Shown here piece by piece: positions 10,562 to 21,361 of a stretch of DNA of 64,000 nucleotides. The DNA lies in assembly GCA_020975725.1 (NCBI GenBank), contig QXJR01000014.1, positions 558,001 to 622,000 on the forward strand. Reading direction: 5' to 3'. The notes beneath the pieces were generated by a model. That model did no database searches. It saw nothing but the letters and a program-made list of their open reading frames with translations, and was not told where the DNA came from. The position numbers and the translations under genes are program-made. Each line of letters opens with the position of its first letter. The stretch's first letter is position 1. Origin of the DNA: Picocystis sp. L7. Its lineage: Eukaryota > Chlorophyta > Picocystophyceae > Picocystales > Picocystaceae.

Positions 10562-12717
10562 ACGTGGAGAATCAGTGCCTTTATCATGGTTTGTCTCTTG
10601 TTTTTATATCTGGAGACGGGTGCTGAGATGATTGCATACAGCCCCCCCTTGCATCTTGTGGTTGGTTCGGTTTGCATCTCTTCCCAGCAACGTTTAGTGA
10701 TGCATGTGATCCATTGGACAGCACAGACTCAATGACCACGGCCTTCCATGTGAAGGTGCGAACCTTCGTTGTCTGATTGTTAGATACGCTCTCCGCTCCC
10801 ACGAACAGTTCTCATGGATCCTTCAAGCACCATCATCGATTGGAGGCACGCCGCATACCGCCATTTTCATCGATCACTCCCTTTCAGCTCCACCCGAGTC
10901 CAACCAACATCAGAGGAGGGATGCCATCCTACTTCTGCTGCTATGATCCTATGTGCTTTTGCACGCAATCCGGCCTCCATCCTGTGTTCAAATTCCAGTG
11001 ACCAATCCACATTTGGATCACCAACTGCTTTTTTCTCCACCGGTTGGGAACTTAACCCCGTTTTACACACACGTTTCCTTCTCGAACCCCCCTCGACGAC
11101 GGGGTTAATATGTGGGTTAAAATCAGCCCTCCTCCCCGATCCCATTAACCTCGTGTTAACCGATGCGCCCATCCGGACTGGAGAGAGATTAACATCTGCT
11201 TAACATTTGTCCTGCTCGTCCGAGAGGGGGGTCGAGTGCGCCGCCATTTCGACTCGAAGCATCACTTCTTCGCTTCCTCGTGGTGATGGCGTCGCACGCC
11301 TTTGCGCCTCCGAGCGCGATCCTTCGATCGTGAAAGCACGTGGAAGAGGCGAAACCCGCGAGAAAGGGTGTCGAAGGTGGGATGGAAGGAGACCGGAGTC
11401 GCTGGGAAACGCCTCCTGGCGGCGGCCTGGCAGCACGACGGTTCCATGAACGAAGTCCCGAACGTACAATCGGAAGCCTGGTGGTCGATCCAAAGTCGTC
11501 AAGTGTGCTAGGTAAGCATGCGTGTCCGCGCACGTGCGAGGGATGGGAAGGGTCCAGCTCCATCTTGATCTGGAAAGTCGTGGGAACGAACCGATGGAAA
11601 AAGGGATGCAGCCTCCATCGATCCACGGACCACTAAAGGATAAATCATGGCAGGCTGTGTGTGTGGAGTAGCGTCCAGCACACAGCTGATGAATTCAATG
11701 GAGGCGTCGGGCCGACACCACGGCCGCCCTTAACCACGGCGCATAGTTCCAACTATCATCACTGCCAGAGAATAGACCGGATGCGTTGTAGGCGTCGTGC
11801 GTGAATTCTTTTCCAACCAGGTTTGGATTCGTCCGAAGCAGCTGGATCTGGATGCACCACGACATTCCATGCCTCCGCTGAAGGGATCGGCATATTCCAC
11901 TGCCAGAGCTTAGCCGCGTCGCGGCCTTGAATCCTCGGGTAGACCATGCCGTTAACATTTCAAACAAAGGACTCAACGAGTTCAAGGAAGGAAAAACAAG
12001 GTGGAGAGGGGACGATGCGTACCCGCACCAGTTGATGCTAACCTGGTACTGTTTTTGATAGGATGCGCCGCCCGTAGGAATGGAATAACCAACCCAAAGG
12101 TTCACACCCTAGGTACGTTCCCGCCTCCGCTCGCACATTTAGGGTACAATGATGGAGGCAACTTGTTGCCTATTAGAACACAATGGATACCAACAAATCT
12201 ACCTTGATGACAACGTTTATATCACCACCCATTATCTGAGTCCCCAGGCCAAAAACTTTTGATGTCTGCACAGGGATGGGAAGGGAAGACATCCTCTGGG
12301 TCTAAGGCTTCTGTACTCACCAGGCTTCTCATTTCCATGAGATGGTTGGCCTTTGTTGAAGCCGACACTTAGCATGAAGAGACCTAAATGGATGCAGGTG
12401 ATCCCAGATGAACTTTGACATTTACCGCGGTCTCCCACATCCATCCCTTGCTTGACAATCTGTCAACACGCAGTAAGAGAGAGATGTAGCAAGGGTCATT
12501 GGCTGATGAATGATTGCTCTTGATTGCAGGTGCGGATGACACAGTGAGATACCCTCGTCCAATGCGATCTTCGGCCTGTTGGATGCTGAAAGCCCAGCAG
12601 ATACTGAATTGCCCTGTCTGACTGCCACAGACGTGCCTGCCCATTCCCCAGTGTATCACAAAGCCTGGTTCAAATTCCTGCCCCCTCCGGCAGACATGGG
12701 TCGACCTGGTTTCACGA
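10562..12717. other. Gene-free 2.1 kb between convergent DET1 and PEP-mutase genes
   Basis: No gene is supported. Roughly 10562-11040 and 11640-12717 are AT-richer 3'-flank-like DNA. 11200-11640 is GC-rich with overlapping shadow frames. A cluster of TTAAC/GTTAA motifs lies at 11053-11205. The GC-rich island with no partner gene could be the promoter of a non-coding transcript, which cannot be judged from sequence alone. Confidence 0.4.
11053..11205. repeat. Cluster of GTTAA / TTAAC motifs
   Basis: At least seven TTAAC or GTTAA words, several extended to GGGTTAA or TTAACC, occur in both orientations within about 150 bp of otherwise unremarkable intergenic DNA. The function is unknown; dispersed protein-binding sites are one possibility. 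Confidence 0.35.
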
Positions 12718-14067
12718 TCATTCAAAAAACACTTGAATGCGCTGGCCCTCCACTTGCATGTCAACAATGACATCGTCGTCGTTGCTGTCAGCCTTGTCCA
12801 GTCTTTGTTTGATCTCGGCATTCAAATCAACACCACGGATGTTGGGTAGCATGCCCTTGAGGTTCCCAAGCCACCCTGCAGGGATCCGAGCATCGAAAGT
12901 GATCTTTTCCCCTTCGGTGACCTTGACACGCAACCAGTCACCTTCTGCCAGCACAGCTGTCTGACGACTTGATTGTCCTTGCTCCCCGTTTCCAACAGAT
13001 CCTGATGGTACAATCTCCGCATCCACCGGTGCCACTCTTGGTTCGACTGGAGCTTCACCACCGCTGGGTTGGGTCGAAGCATCGTCACTCATGCCGGATT
13101 GCTCGCTGTCCTTGACAGCCGCTCGCTCCTCCGGTTCTGCAATGCTTGGTTCCTCGGGCACTGCATACGTGCTCGACTCCTCATAGTACTGGTAGAACCC
13201 GAGCCTGTCTTTGATTTCTTCAAAAGACAGCATCTTGCTGGGATCTGGAAACGCATCCCCTTTGAGAGCATCCAATGCCTCCTCCATGGCTCGCATGGAG
13301 CAGGAAAGCAGGCTGAGTGGGTACGCCACGACCTTGAAGCCCATTTCCTCCAACTCTCGCATGGTGAACATGGGGGTCTTCCCACCGCCTTCCAGCATGG
13401 AGGCCATCTTGGGCAGCTCGCTGGCTGGTCCTTGGACCTTTGCAAAGGCTTCCAGGTCCTCTCGGCTACCCAGAGCATCCACGAACACCATGTCTGCACC
13501 CGCGTCGGCGAATGCGTTGACTCTCCACATTGCCTCTTCCCTGGACACACAAGAATAGGCATCTGTCCTGGCCACCACCATCACATCCTTGCCTGCATCC
13601 CTTGCATCGCACGCCGCTCGCACTTTGGCCACTGCTTCTTTCCTGCCGACCACGTTCTTGCCAGGCGTGTGTCCACATCGTTTGGGCCATGTCTGATCCT
13701 CCAGCAGCACGCCTGCGAATCCAGCATCGGCGAATCCTCGCACCGTCCGCTTGACGTTCATGGCGTTGCCATAGCCGGTGTCGACGTCGCCGACGATGGG
13801 CAAGCCGCGCGTGGCTTCGTGCATCAGCCTGCCTTCTTCCAGCACCTCGTAATAGCTCGTCAGACCGAGGTCAGGCGCGGCCAATCGCGACGCGCTCGTC
13901 GTGAATCCAGACATGAACGCCATCGGGAATCCATGCCGCTCGATCAGGCGTGCACTGAGCGCGTCGTGCGCGCAGGGCGCGGGCAGGATGGCTGGTCCGC
14001 GCAGCAGGGACCTCAGATGGGACGTGCGGTCGTTCACACGCGACGAGGACGCCGCAGAACGCGCCAT
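12718..14067 (-). CDS. PEP mutase / isocitrate lyase superfamily enzyme with extra C-terminal domain
   Basis: TIM-barrel enzyme resembling plant carboxyvinyl-carboxyphosphonate phosphorylmutase-like proteins. It probably cleaves or forms C-C or P-C bonds of small 2-methyl- or phospho-acids; the exact substrate is not predictable. Visible motifs are GDVDTGYG at 93-100 (metal and substrate binding) and EDQTWPKRCGH at 123-133, carrying the catalytic-loop Cys of lyase-type members. The barrel ends near residue 310. An acidic linker follows (about 315-375) and then a 75-residue domain (DWLRVKV...QVFFE) resembling the C-terminal module of bacterial YvlB/SHOCT-like proteins. Start ATG at 14067 gives 449 residues; the Ser/Arg-rich N-terminus may be an organelle transit peptide. 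A further upstream start would need a non-ATG codon. Confidence 0.85.
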   Translation of the reverse strand: MARSAASSSRVNDRTSHLRSLLRGPAILPAPCAHDALSARLIERHGFPMAFMSGFTTSASRLAAPDLGLTSYYEVLEEGRLMHEATRGLPIVGDVDTGYGNAMNVKRTVRGFADAGFAGVLLEDQTWPKRCGHTPGKNVVGRKEAVAKVRAACDARDAGKDVMVVARTDAYSCVSREEAMWRVNAFADAGADMVFVDALGSREDLEAFAKVQGPASELPKMASMLEGGGKTPMFTMRELEEMGFKVVAYPLSLLSCSMRAMEEALDALKGDAFPDPSKMLSFEEIKDRLGFYQYYEESSTYAVPEEPSIAEPEERAAVKDSEQSGMSDDASTQPSGGEAPVEPRVAPVDAEIVPSGSVGNGEQGQSSRQTAVLAEGDWLRVKVTEGEKITFDARIPAGWLGNLKGMLPNIRGVDLNAEIKQRLDKADSNDDDVIVDMQVEGQRIQVFFE

Positions 14068-15608
14068 GGACGCCGCAGATGCGCGCGAAAGGATCGAAGA
14101 TCGCGTCGAAATGGCAACGCGAAACGACCTCGCCACGTGCTCGGATGCACCCCCCGAGTTTAATCCTAAACTCGTACAAGTTAAGGAAGCATTTGCCAGG
14201 GCTACGACAGGAGAGGTGGGAAGTTAGCGAAAGGTTTCACGGGGTTAAGTCGGATGGCGGGGTGGGAGGGACCCCAGAGGAGTTTCGTGCAAGGTTAAGC
14301 CCGATGAAAGGAAAGTCTTGGCCACGTCTTTGGATGAAGGCCATGTACGTGTACATGGTGCCAGACGAATGGAATCTTGCAATGGTGATATGGAGCGGTG
14401 TGGATCGGCTCTTCGGTTGCAGCAAAAAGCAAAAAGGGTTGGCAACAGTCGACCCAGGCCGAAGACGGAATGAAGGGGAAAGGGGGATGGAGAAACACAT
14501 CCGAACCGTGTTGCGTCGCACATTGGCGTGATGCAAGCCCTCCATAGCCAATGAGGCGATTCTCACCCGAGGTGTTCGTCTTCGTATGTAAGGGGTCCGA
14601 TGAGATGCCAAGAGTGACCTCTGAGTTGTTGGACAGCAAATTCGTGATCGTCCACACAAGTGTACATGACATAAAGTCTCTAACGGCTCATTGGATCTGA
14701 TCGTCTTCGACACCACAAACCTAGCAAAATTCGATCCTACCGTTTGAGATCAACGTACGGATAGCATGTTGGCGTGTTGCTTCTGGGGGGGAGTAGCATG
14801 TGGCGGGGGGCGTCTAATAGTAAGTGCAAGGGGTAGAACTTGACCATCCGCTTTCCAACGTTATTGCTTCATGGCGGGCGACGAATACGCCGAGTGAGCC
14901 CTCTCACGAGTATAACGAGCCCTTCCTCGGGGGTCCTTGTCGTCATTCGGCAATGACCCTTCTACGTGTTTCCCTCTCAATGTTATATTTAGACATTGAT
15001 TGGTGCCCAAAACAACGAAGGGTGCCGTTCATGGCAAGCTTTCAATTCCCATCTTCTATGCAACGAACGATCGATTTTCACGAGGGATGTGTCTCGTCAA
15101 GACAATCCCGCCATTTTTTATTCCCAATTGTCAAATGTCAAGCGTGCACGATGATGGCATTCAGGTAATATCAGCACAATTTACGATATGGATGTAGTGC
15201 ACCACGGACACCATCCGTGATGACAAGGACGGAGTGTCCGACGTGAACCTGCCACCCACTGATGTCTACGAGTTCAGAGTTGACATGGCGATTCGGAGTT
15301 ACAAAGACTCAATTACAAATCGATGCCTTTTCAGTGGGCACGGATCAGTTTGCCACAAAAACGCTTCTCTCAGGCAAGCTGAAGATGCATACTGATTTTA
15401 GGATCTAGCTGCTTGCACTGAGTAAAACTACAGCGCCCAGATGGCCCAGAAACGCGAAGCAGGCCTTTGCATCTTCCAAAAACGATTCACTCCTGCCCCA
15501 GGAACATAGGCAGACGAGACTCCTGGTTCTCCCACGTACAACTGTCTGTCAGGCCTTCACTGTCCCACTCATCTCCAAAACTTCCAACCTCATGGGATTC
15601 AGCACGAC
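14068..15608. other. Gene-free 1.5 kb between PEP-mutase start and LysM stop
   Basis: No gene is recognised. The first 500 bp (GC-rich, with several GTTAAG-like words near 14180-14300) is probably the PEP-mutase promoter and leader. 14550-15608 is AT-richer with no long frame and is partly the 3' flank of the minus-strand LysM gene. Confidence 0.45.
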
Positions 15609-16505
15609 CTACGATATGCGTACTACCTGCCCGATGCTGAGAGAATCAGGAACTATGGAGGGATTCAGTGTAATTATCGACTCCACAGTCACCCCATACT
15701 GCCTTGAGATAGCCCACAATGTGTCGCCACTCTTGACAATATGCACCACACCATCATCTCCCGGGGGTGGCGTAGATTCTCTTGATTTTCCAGGTGGCAT
15801 ACGTTGAATTTCCAGCATCTCCTTTTTTGCCTTTTGGTACTTCTCCCAGTACCGCTGTGTAGCTTTGAGCCTGATTCCGTTCGGGCCTCCATTGAAACCC
15901 CGAACCACAAACTCTTCCGACTGTTTTTTTCCTTTGTAGGTCGACAACCAAGTCAGGTACGCGGCTCCAAAGTACATGGATGTTTCTGGATCGTACAGTT
16001 CGTCTTCGTTTGGAATGCCATAGGCGTTGAATCCTAGGTCCTTCGCCAGCCAGCGTGCAGTGGAGGTGAGCACTTGGGTGAGTCCGGTGGAGGCTTCTCC
16101 CAAGTGACTTTCGTAACGGTAAGCCTTTGGGTCCCCGGAGCTTTCCACCAAGGCCACCGCAGCAAGCATGATGGCATCGACCTTGAGTACTTTGCTATGC
16201 CTCTGCAGAGCTTCCTTGGCCAGCTGCAGGAGCTCTACAGCGGAGTATCTGTCCTTTCCTATCACGCTTATTCCCGATCTGGGCGTTCCGCCAGTTCTTG
16301 GACTTGTCCCAGCCCTGGAGCTGCCACTGGTTCGGGGACTTTCCGGTGCTTTCGGACTTTCGTGCGCTCTGCGGCTTCCTGCTTCGCTGGAGAGTCTCTT
16401 GGAGGCTGGTTTGCGAGGAGGCTCTTCCACGCGTCGGCTGGACACCTCTCTGTGTGGTGCTGGCACGTCTTCAGCCACTTGTGCTTTGGAAAAGCAGCAT
16501 CCCAT
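15609..16505 (-). CDS. Lipid-anchored SLT transglycosylase-like + LysM protein
   Basis: 298 residues. The N-terminus MGCCFSK is a textbook dual-acylation signal (Gly2 myristoylation, Cys3/Cys4 palmitoylation), which is why this ATG is preferred. A Ser/Pro/Arg-rich linker runs to about residue 95. Residues about 105-215 resemble the lysozyme-like SLT/goose-lysozyme fold, with catalytic-type Glu in ALVESSGDP and conserved STGLTQVL, AAYLTWL and RGFNGGP blocks. A single LysM repeat (VKSGDTLWAISRQYGV...LSIGQVVRI) ends the protein at about 252-298. These domains bind and cleave peptidoglycan or chitin-type chains in bacteria. Here a cytosol-facing membrane anchor implies another role or substrate. 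Similar SLT/LysM combinations occur in plants. Confidence 0.8.
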   Translation of the reverse strand: MGCCFSKAQVAEDVPAPHREVSSRRVEEPPRKPASKRLSSEAGSRRAHESPKAPESPRTSGSSRAGTSPRTGGTPRSGISVIGKDRYSAVELLQLAKEALQRHSKVLKVDAIMLAAVALVESSGDPKAYRYESHLGEASTGLTQVLTSTARWLAKDLGFNAYGIPNEDELYDPETSMYFGAAYLTWLSTYKGKKQSEEFVVRGFNGGPNGIRLKATQRYWEKYQKAKKEMLEIQRMPPGKSRESTPPPGDDGVVHIVKSGDTLWAISRQYGVTVESIITLNPSIVPDSLSIGQVVRIS

Positions 16506-17243
16506 GGCTGCTCCTTGCAGCTTGGTGTCCCCCAACAATCGAATGGTGTGAAGAGGAGACCCCACCCCAACGGTCCACCCTCCACCAGGAACGGTCGGAT
16601 ACGGATGTGGGACGACATGGGAAAGAAAATGGGACGGATTCGGTCCATGACGGTGCCGAATGGGACGGTTGTCGGCGAGGACGGGTCGAGAAGAGGTCGA
16701 GGTGGGGATGCGCTTGCTTGGCGAGAGGGACGGGAGTGCGGAGTTTGGCATGTGCATGCGACATGGCATGGAACATGTGCGTTGGGAATGCGACAGGCAC
16801 GACCAGGTGTCCATGCTGTGGACAGGAAGATCGCCCTAGTCGGTGGAATGGACTTCATGGTCCGAATGGAGTGCCTTGGAAAGCCATCCGGCCCCAAACC
16901 CTCCGTCCAGACAGCATGCAAAGGTTTCATCGAAATCTCTTCCTCCCAAAGCGTCTGCATACCTTCCACATGCGGATCCACCGGTTCTGCACCTGGACGG
17001 CTTCCCTTCCTCCTTGGACTTAACCCGTATGTAAACTCCGCGTCCCCTCATCCCTTCGCCCCCTTCTTGACTCGTGGACCGTCCATGGACCGAAATAATT
17101 GCGGTCCATCGACGGTCTTCAGCCACCGCAGGCCATGGAAGTCTCTGGAAACGCTTCGCGACGCATCCATCGCGTCGCAGCGCGCACCAGGAGATCGAAA
17201 CGCACGTGTGGCGATCTCAGCGCTTGGTTTGGGTCCTTCAGCG
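16506..17243. other. Divergent promoter region between LysM and Canopy-like genes
   Basis: A GC-rich 740 bp shared upstream region. It is open in several frames but no conserved protein is seen. It probably holds both promoters. Confidence 0.5.
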
Positions 17244-17792
17244 ATGTGGGCACCGGTCGGATGGGGCCTGGCGATCCTGCTGGGATGGATGGCAGGCGCA
17301 AATGCCATCGAATCCAAGTGCACCGCGTGCCAAGCGGTGGCCCACGAACTCACCTTGCGGATGGAAAAAGAGCTGCCGCGCAATGCACTGGACATGAGGC
17401 ACCGATTGGATGCGAAGGGACAGCGCTACGGTCCGGTCATCGACTACAAGGCCAGCGAACTGCGAGCCTTGGAGCTACTGGACGGACTGTGTGACAGCAT
17501 GCACCAGTATGTGCTTCAGAAACGAGATAAAAAGCCTGAAGGAGAAGGAACCAAGATGCCTACCCGGTGGACCAAAGAGCACTCGGCCAAAATTGGCATG
17601 AGCAAGGCCGAAAAGAAGGAGCACGGCCGGCGCCTGTTCAACTACTGTGCCGGACTGGTAGAAGAGTTCGAAGATGACATTGCCAGTCAGATCCGCCAAG
17701 AGCTCACCGCCGATGGAGTGGAAGTGGCCATCTGCCAGGTCTTTGCTCAAGATTGCCCAAAAAGCAGCACAGCACCGAAAGTAGAGCTTTGA
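17244..17792 (+). CDS. Canopy (CNPY)-like saposin-fold ER protein
   Basis: 182-residue secretory protein. The start at 17244 gives a clean signal peptide (MWAPVGWGLAILLGWMAGANA), with cleavage expected just before IESKC. The mature part has the Canopy/saposin-like cysteine pattern: CTAC near residue 27, a DGLC and NYCAG pair, and a final CQVFAQDC. The protein ends in KVEL, a plausible variant of the KDEL/HDEL retrieval signal, as expected for Canopy proteins that act as ER chaperones or co-chaperones. An upstream in-frame ATG at 17085 would bury the signal peptide and is less likely. The client protein cannot be told from sequence. Confidence 0.8.
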   Translation: MWAPVGWGLAILLGWMAGANAIESKCTACQAVAHELTLRMEKELPRNALDMRHRLDAKGQRYGPVIDYKASELRALELLDGLCDSMHQYVLQKRDKKPEGEGTKMPTRWTKEHSAKIGMSKAEKKEHGRRLFNYCAGLVEEFEDDIASQIRQELTADGVEVAICQVFAQDCPKSSTAPKVEL

Positions 17793-20527
17793 TCAGAAGA
17801 TGCAACGCGTAGAATCGCCACTGCGGACATCTCGAGACCGTGGCTCTGCTACCACAAAGTGCGACACTTGACAGCACTGGTTCATGGAGAACACCATGGT
17901 GCCTACCTTTCTGTCCCGTGATTCGATGTTCATGCAGGTAAGGTGCCATGCTGGTAACTGCGCATTGCAAGCTGCCACTGCACGTACGAGAGGGTGCCAG
18001 GAATCGAGGCATCACCATTATTCTCTCCAGTAACATCGCCGGGTGCATTGCCCACCCAATTTCTGTTTGAAAAGGATGCAGCGTGCCTACATTCACACAT
18101 GCGATATTGTGAGTGGTTGAATCTTGTGATCTCATATACGGCTCTAAAGCACCTGTCTCTCTTCGCACATGAATCCAGGTTACTCTTCGTCACACACGGT
18201 AGGCAATTCATGAATACCTTCTGATCTTGCACGCAACGCGCACTTTCCACGTATTGATAGATTTGGCAATTCAGATCCAACCAGCAGGTGAGTGTCTGGA
18301 ACTCTACCATCCACCTCCACTTCTGCATTTTGGTTGTTCCTCACACCAAGCAGACTCCTCCTTCTGTGTTGGCTCTTGTGCAGTTCTATGCATCAAAGAC
18401 AAGCATTTTAAAAGCCTTTGTATCAAAGTGATCATTTTTTCTTCCACCCACTGACAGGCATCAAGCTTCGCATAGTGTCTTCCACAATCCTATGAGTAAA
18501 TTGTTTGTTATCTTTGTGCAAACGGGGGAAAATTAGTACCCATAGAAGCACATATGCTGCATCGGTGTCTAGCCATTTCGGCTTGTGGTGGTTGGAGTGG
18601 CAAATCGGAAGAAACGATCTTTCATTCCTTCATACGTTCATACCCTCGCCTGCCCAATATACAAAAAAAATGCGATCGGCCAACGGAGAGCCAAAATGCC
18701 ACACTTGCAACAACTGCTGATCGAACATGCCAAACCTGATGTGCGAATGTGGTATCCTTCGATGAAAGGAATGGACGTTGCCTTTCGATCCGCATGACAG
18801 ACTAAGGATAAGATTGATCCCTTCGAAGTAGTTTGTCGTGATGCGCAACTTTGGCTTTCCTTCGACACTTGGGAGAGGTTGCAACCACAAAGCTTGAGCA
18901 GCTGCTCTCAAGAAATAGTTTTGTTTGTGGTTTGTTGCAAGGAACGCAATGCCCTTGTAAGGCGGTGATGGGTTCTTCCGTATCTCTCTAACGGTTTGAT
19001 GGCATGTTTACGATTGAAGCCTGCCTAGTGACCAAAACTGCATAAAAACAAATACTTTGTTTCGTTGCAGCCCACGTACCAACGAACTACAAGACGTATA
19101 ACTATCCACTGAATTTGTAAAGACTACGACATGTTTCCTTCCAACTTGCCTAAGTATCGATTCCAATCCACTTTTGTGAGGTAATCGAACTCAAAGCATA
19201 CATAGTTGGCTAGTAACAACATCGTCTCTTGAAGTGCAAGGTTTAAAGAAAGGATAGCGTAGTAGTAATTTCTACATTGCTCTTTTAGAGCGAATATAGA
19301 ATACGGCTTGTTCCGACTTTGGTGCAATACCCACAAAGAGAGTTGAGCCTCGAGTGTGGATGACGAAGTAGAAGACCTCCCCTTCCCACGAATTCGACTC
19401 GCCTGTCTCCAAACTAATCACCAAGCAGCACATGTCAAGCTCTTTCGGTTCAGCACAGCGCGTGCCAAGGAGAACATCCAATCGATATATGTTTACAAGA
19501 TGCACACACCGTCCCGAAGCAGATTCTTTTGGATTAATGTGTTCCATTTGCAAGATAGGTAGCATAACCGGGTAGATGAATGGATAATTCTTCTATGATG
19601 AAGTCACAAGGACGACACGTCCCCGGGCATCGTATCATAGCATGTGGTGTATCGACAACAAGGGTTGGGAGTGCTGAACAAGCCATGCAGCTTTCGTGGC
19701 CAGCCATCGACTCTTCGTTCTCTTTCAACCTATGTCAAAACGACAAGGGCATCTACCGGAAGTTCGCCAAATGGGGCGCGGCTCTTCTATGCTTGATTCA
19801 CGGCGTTCTTGCTCTTAGTTTGGTCGTGGCTCCCCATCGAGGCAAAATGGATGGATTTTTCTTAGTTCATTCCCTTAGAGTTCCTTCTATTGCGAACAAG
19901 AATTGATGTTGGAACGCCCACGCGAACAAGGATGGGTTTGACGCTGCCCTTGTTGCGTCCGTTGTGGACGATGATCGGTCCACAGTAGGACAAGCTCCTA
20001 CCGTCGTGAAAGAAGATCAGAGTGACGGGGGCACCCTCCATCGTCATGCGATTGACGGTGAATGGCGATCAACATTGACATGATGGGCCGACAGTACAGT
20101 TGAGTTGCGACGCGTCCTATCGAGCGGTGTCTTCGATCACCTTGGGTGGATGCGACACGAATCGAAGGCTCGCTCGTGCGTTGTCCATGGAATACACGTC
20201 TTCCCTTGAGAGACGTGCATTGGAGAATGCACCGTTCACATGGAACATGTTTTGCGCGGTACGATCGTGCAACCTCGTGCATGTCTCTTTGTTCGCGAAG
20301 GCACCTTTCGTCTCCGCCACGGTTTCCTTCCCCTGGGCCTCTACGCGTCTGGGGGCGTGCATGCGCCGTCCTCGTCCACGCGGCGGTATCCACGCCCACG
20401 TAAGGCGTGGTGTCCAAGGTTTTGGGGGGAGGAGGAGGAGACACCACCACCACCACCGCGTGGGGTCCCCATCCTTCCCACCATTGTGTGTGTTTGTGTT
20501 GGTGGTTGGGACACGTCCATCGTCGCC
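17793..20527. other. Gene-poor 2.7 kb, AT-rich then GC-rich
   Basis: 17793-19850 is AT-rich with only short, overlapping frames and no recognisable RNA gene. From about 20050 composition turns GC-rich toward the F-box start, the usual leader pattern here. One small minus-strand frame (19862-20047) is listed separately. Confidence 0.45.
19862..20047 (-). CDS. Possible 61-residue hypothetical protein
   Basis: A short ATG-to-stop frame whose translation looks protein-like, with alternating hydrophobic runs (VTLIFFHDG, GPIIVHNG, PILVRVGV) and a basic tail. It matches no family I recognise. It could be one exon of a longer gene or chance. Confidence 0.2.
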   Translation of the reverse strand: MTMEGAPVTLIFFHDGRSLSYCGPIIVHNGRNKGSVKPILVRVGVPTSILVRNRRNSKGMN

Positions 20528-21181
20528 ATGGCGCATGCGCGCTGGGAATCGCTTCCGGACGGCCTTCTGCTCCGCGTGCTGTCCAAGGCGTGCGAGGAGG
20601 ACGCTGCCGCGTCTCGTGCGGATCCACTGCGCTCGGCGGCGCAGGTCTGCCGTCGATGGCGCGCCATGGCCGCGGCCATCCGCCTCGAAGACACCGCCAG
20701 GAGCCGTCGCAAGCGCGCCAAACGGATGGTCTGCGGCCAGGAAGACGTCCGTCCGTGCTCGTGCTCGGCGCCTGGCGGCGCAGGCGGCGTGGAAAGCACG
20801 TGCAGAGGCACCTGGCGGGACGCCACGAGCGACGGCGGCGAGGCGCACTCCACGGCGTCGCGTCCGCACGCCGCAGCAGGAGCTTCCATGGCGGACGTGG
20901 CGGATCGTGGAGGCGTGAACGCGGCTCCGAAAGGCTCCCAGTGCGGCGAAGGATCCACCGCGGCCGCCACGTGGCGCGAAGGCGAGGACGAAGGCGAAGA
21001 AGGCGTGCAGGTGCAGAGCTCGCCGATCGCGGTTGGACGCGTTCAGGAGCACGTGGCGAGGACGGAGCGCATGGACGTGGTGCTGGAACGCGCCAGGGCT
21101 CGTGCACAAGAGCAGATGGAAAGGGAGGACGGACGGATGCGCGTCCTCCTCGAGCGCATCCGTCGCACGCAGGAACGATGA
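20528..21181 (+). CDS. F-box protein
   Basis: 217 residues. An F-box lies at the N-terminus, about residues 5-52: WESLPDGLLLRVLS, then PLRSAAQVCRRWRAMA. This is the Skp1-binding motif of SCF ubiquitin ligases. The rest is Ala/Gly/Arg-rich and low in complexity, ending in a charged helical or coiled-coil stretch (about 170-217). No WD, LRR or kelch substrate domain is visible, so the target is unknown. The start ATG at 20528 (GCCATGG context) places the F-box at residue 5. It is convergent with the succinyl-CoA ligase gene, with 180 bp between the stops. Confidence 0.75.
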   Translation: MAHARWESLPDGLLLRVLSKACEEDAAASRADPLRSAAQVCRRWRAMAAAIRLEDTARSRRKRAKRMVCGQEDVRPCSCSAPGGAGGVESTCRGTWRDATSDGGEAHSTASRPHAAAGASMADVADRGGVNAAPKGSQCGEGSTAAATWREGEDEGEEGVQVQSSPIAVGRVQEHVARTERMDVVLERARARAQEQMEREDGRMRVLLERIRRTQER

Positions 21182-21361
21182 AAGGAGACTGGTTCCTGGC
21201 ACTTGACATCCAACACAATGCACAGCATCGACGCAAGCAAGCAAGCGAGCGAGCGTCGGAAGACTTGTCCAGGCAACACCGATCCAGAAGGAGAATACGA
21301 AGAAGAACGCGCGGAAAAAAATCAATCCCCAGAAACGTGCACGGGTGGACGCATGCATGGC

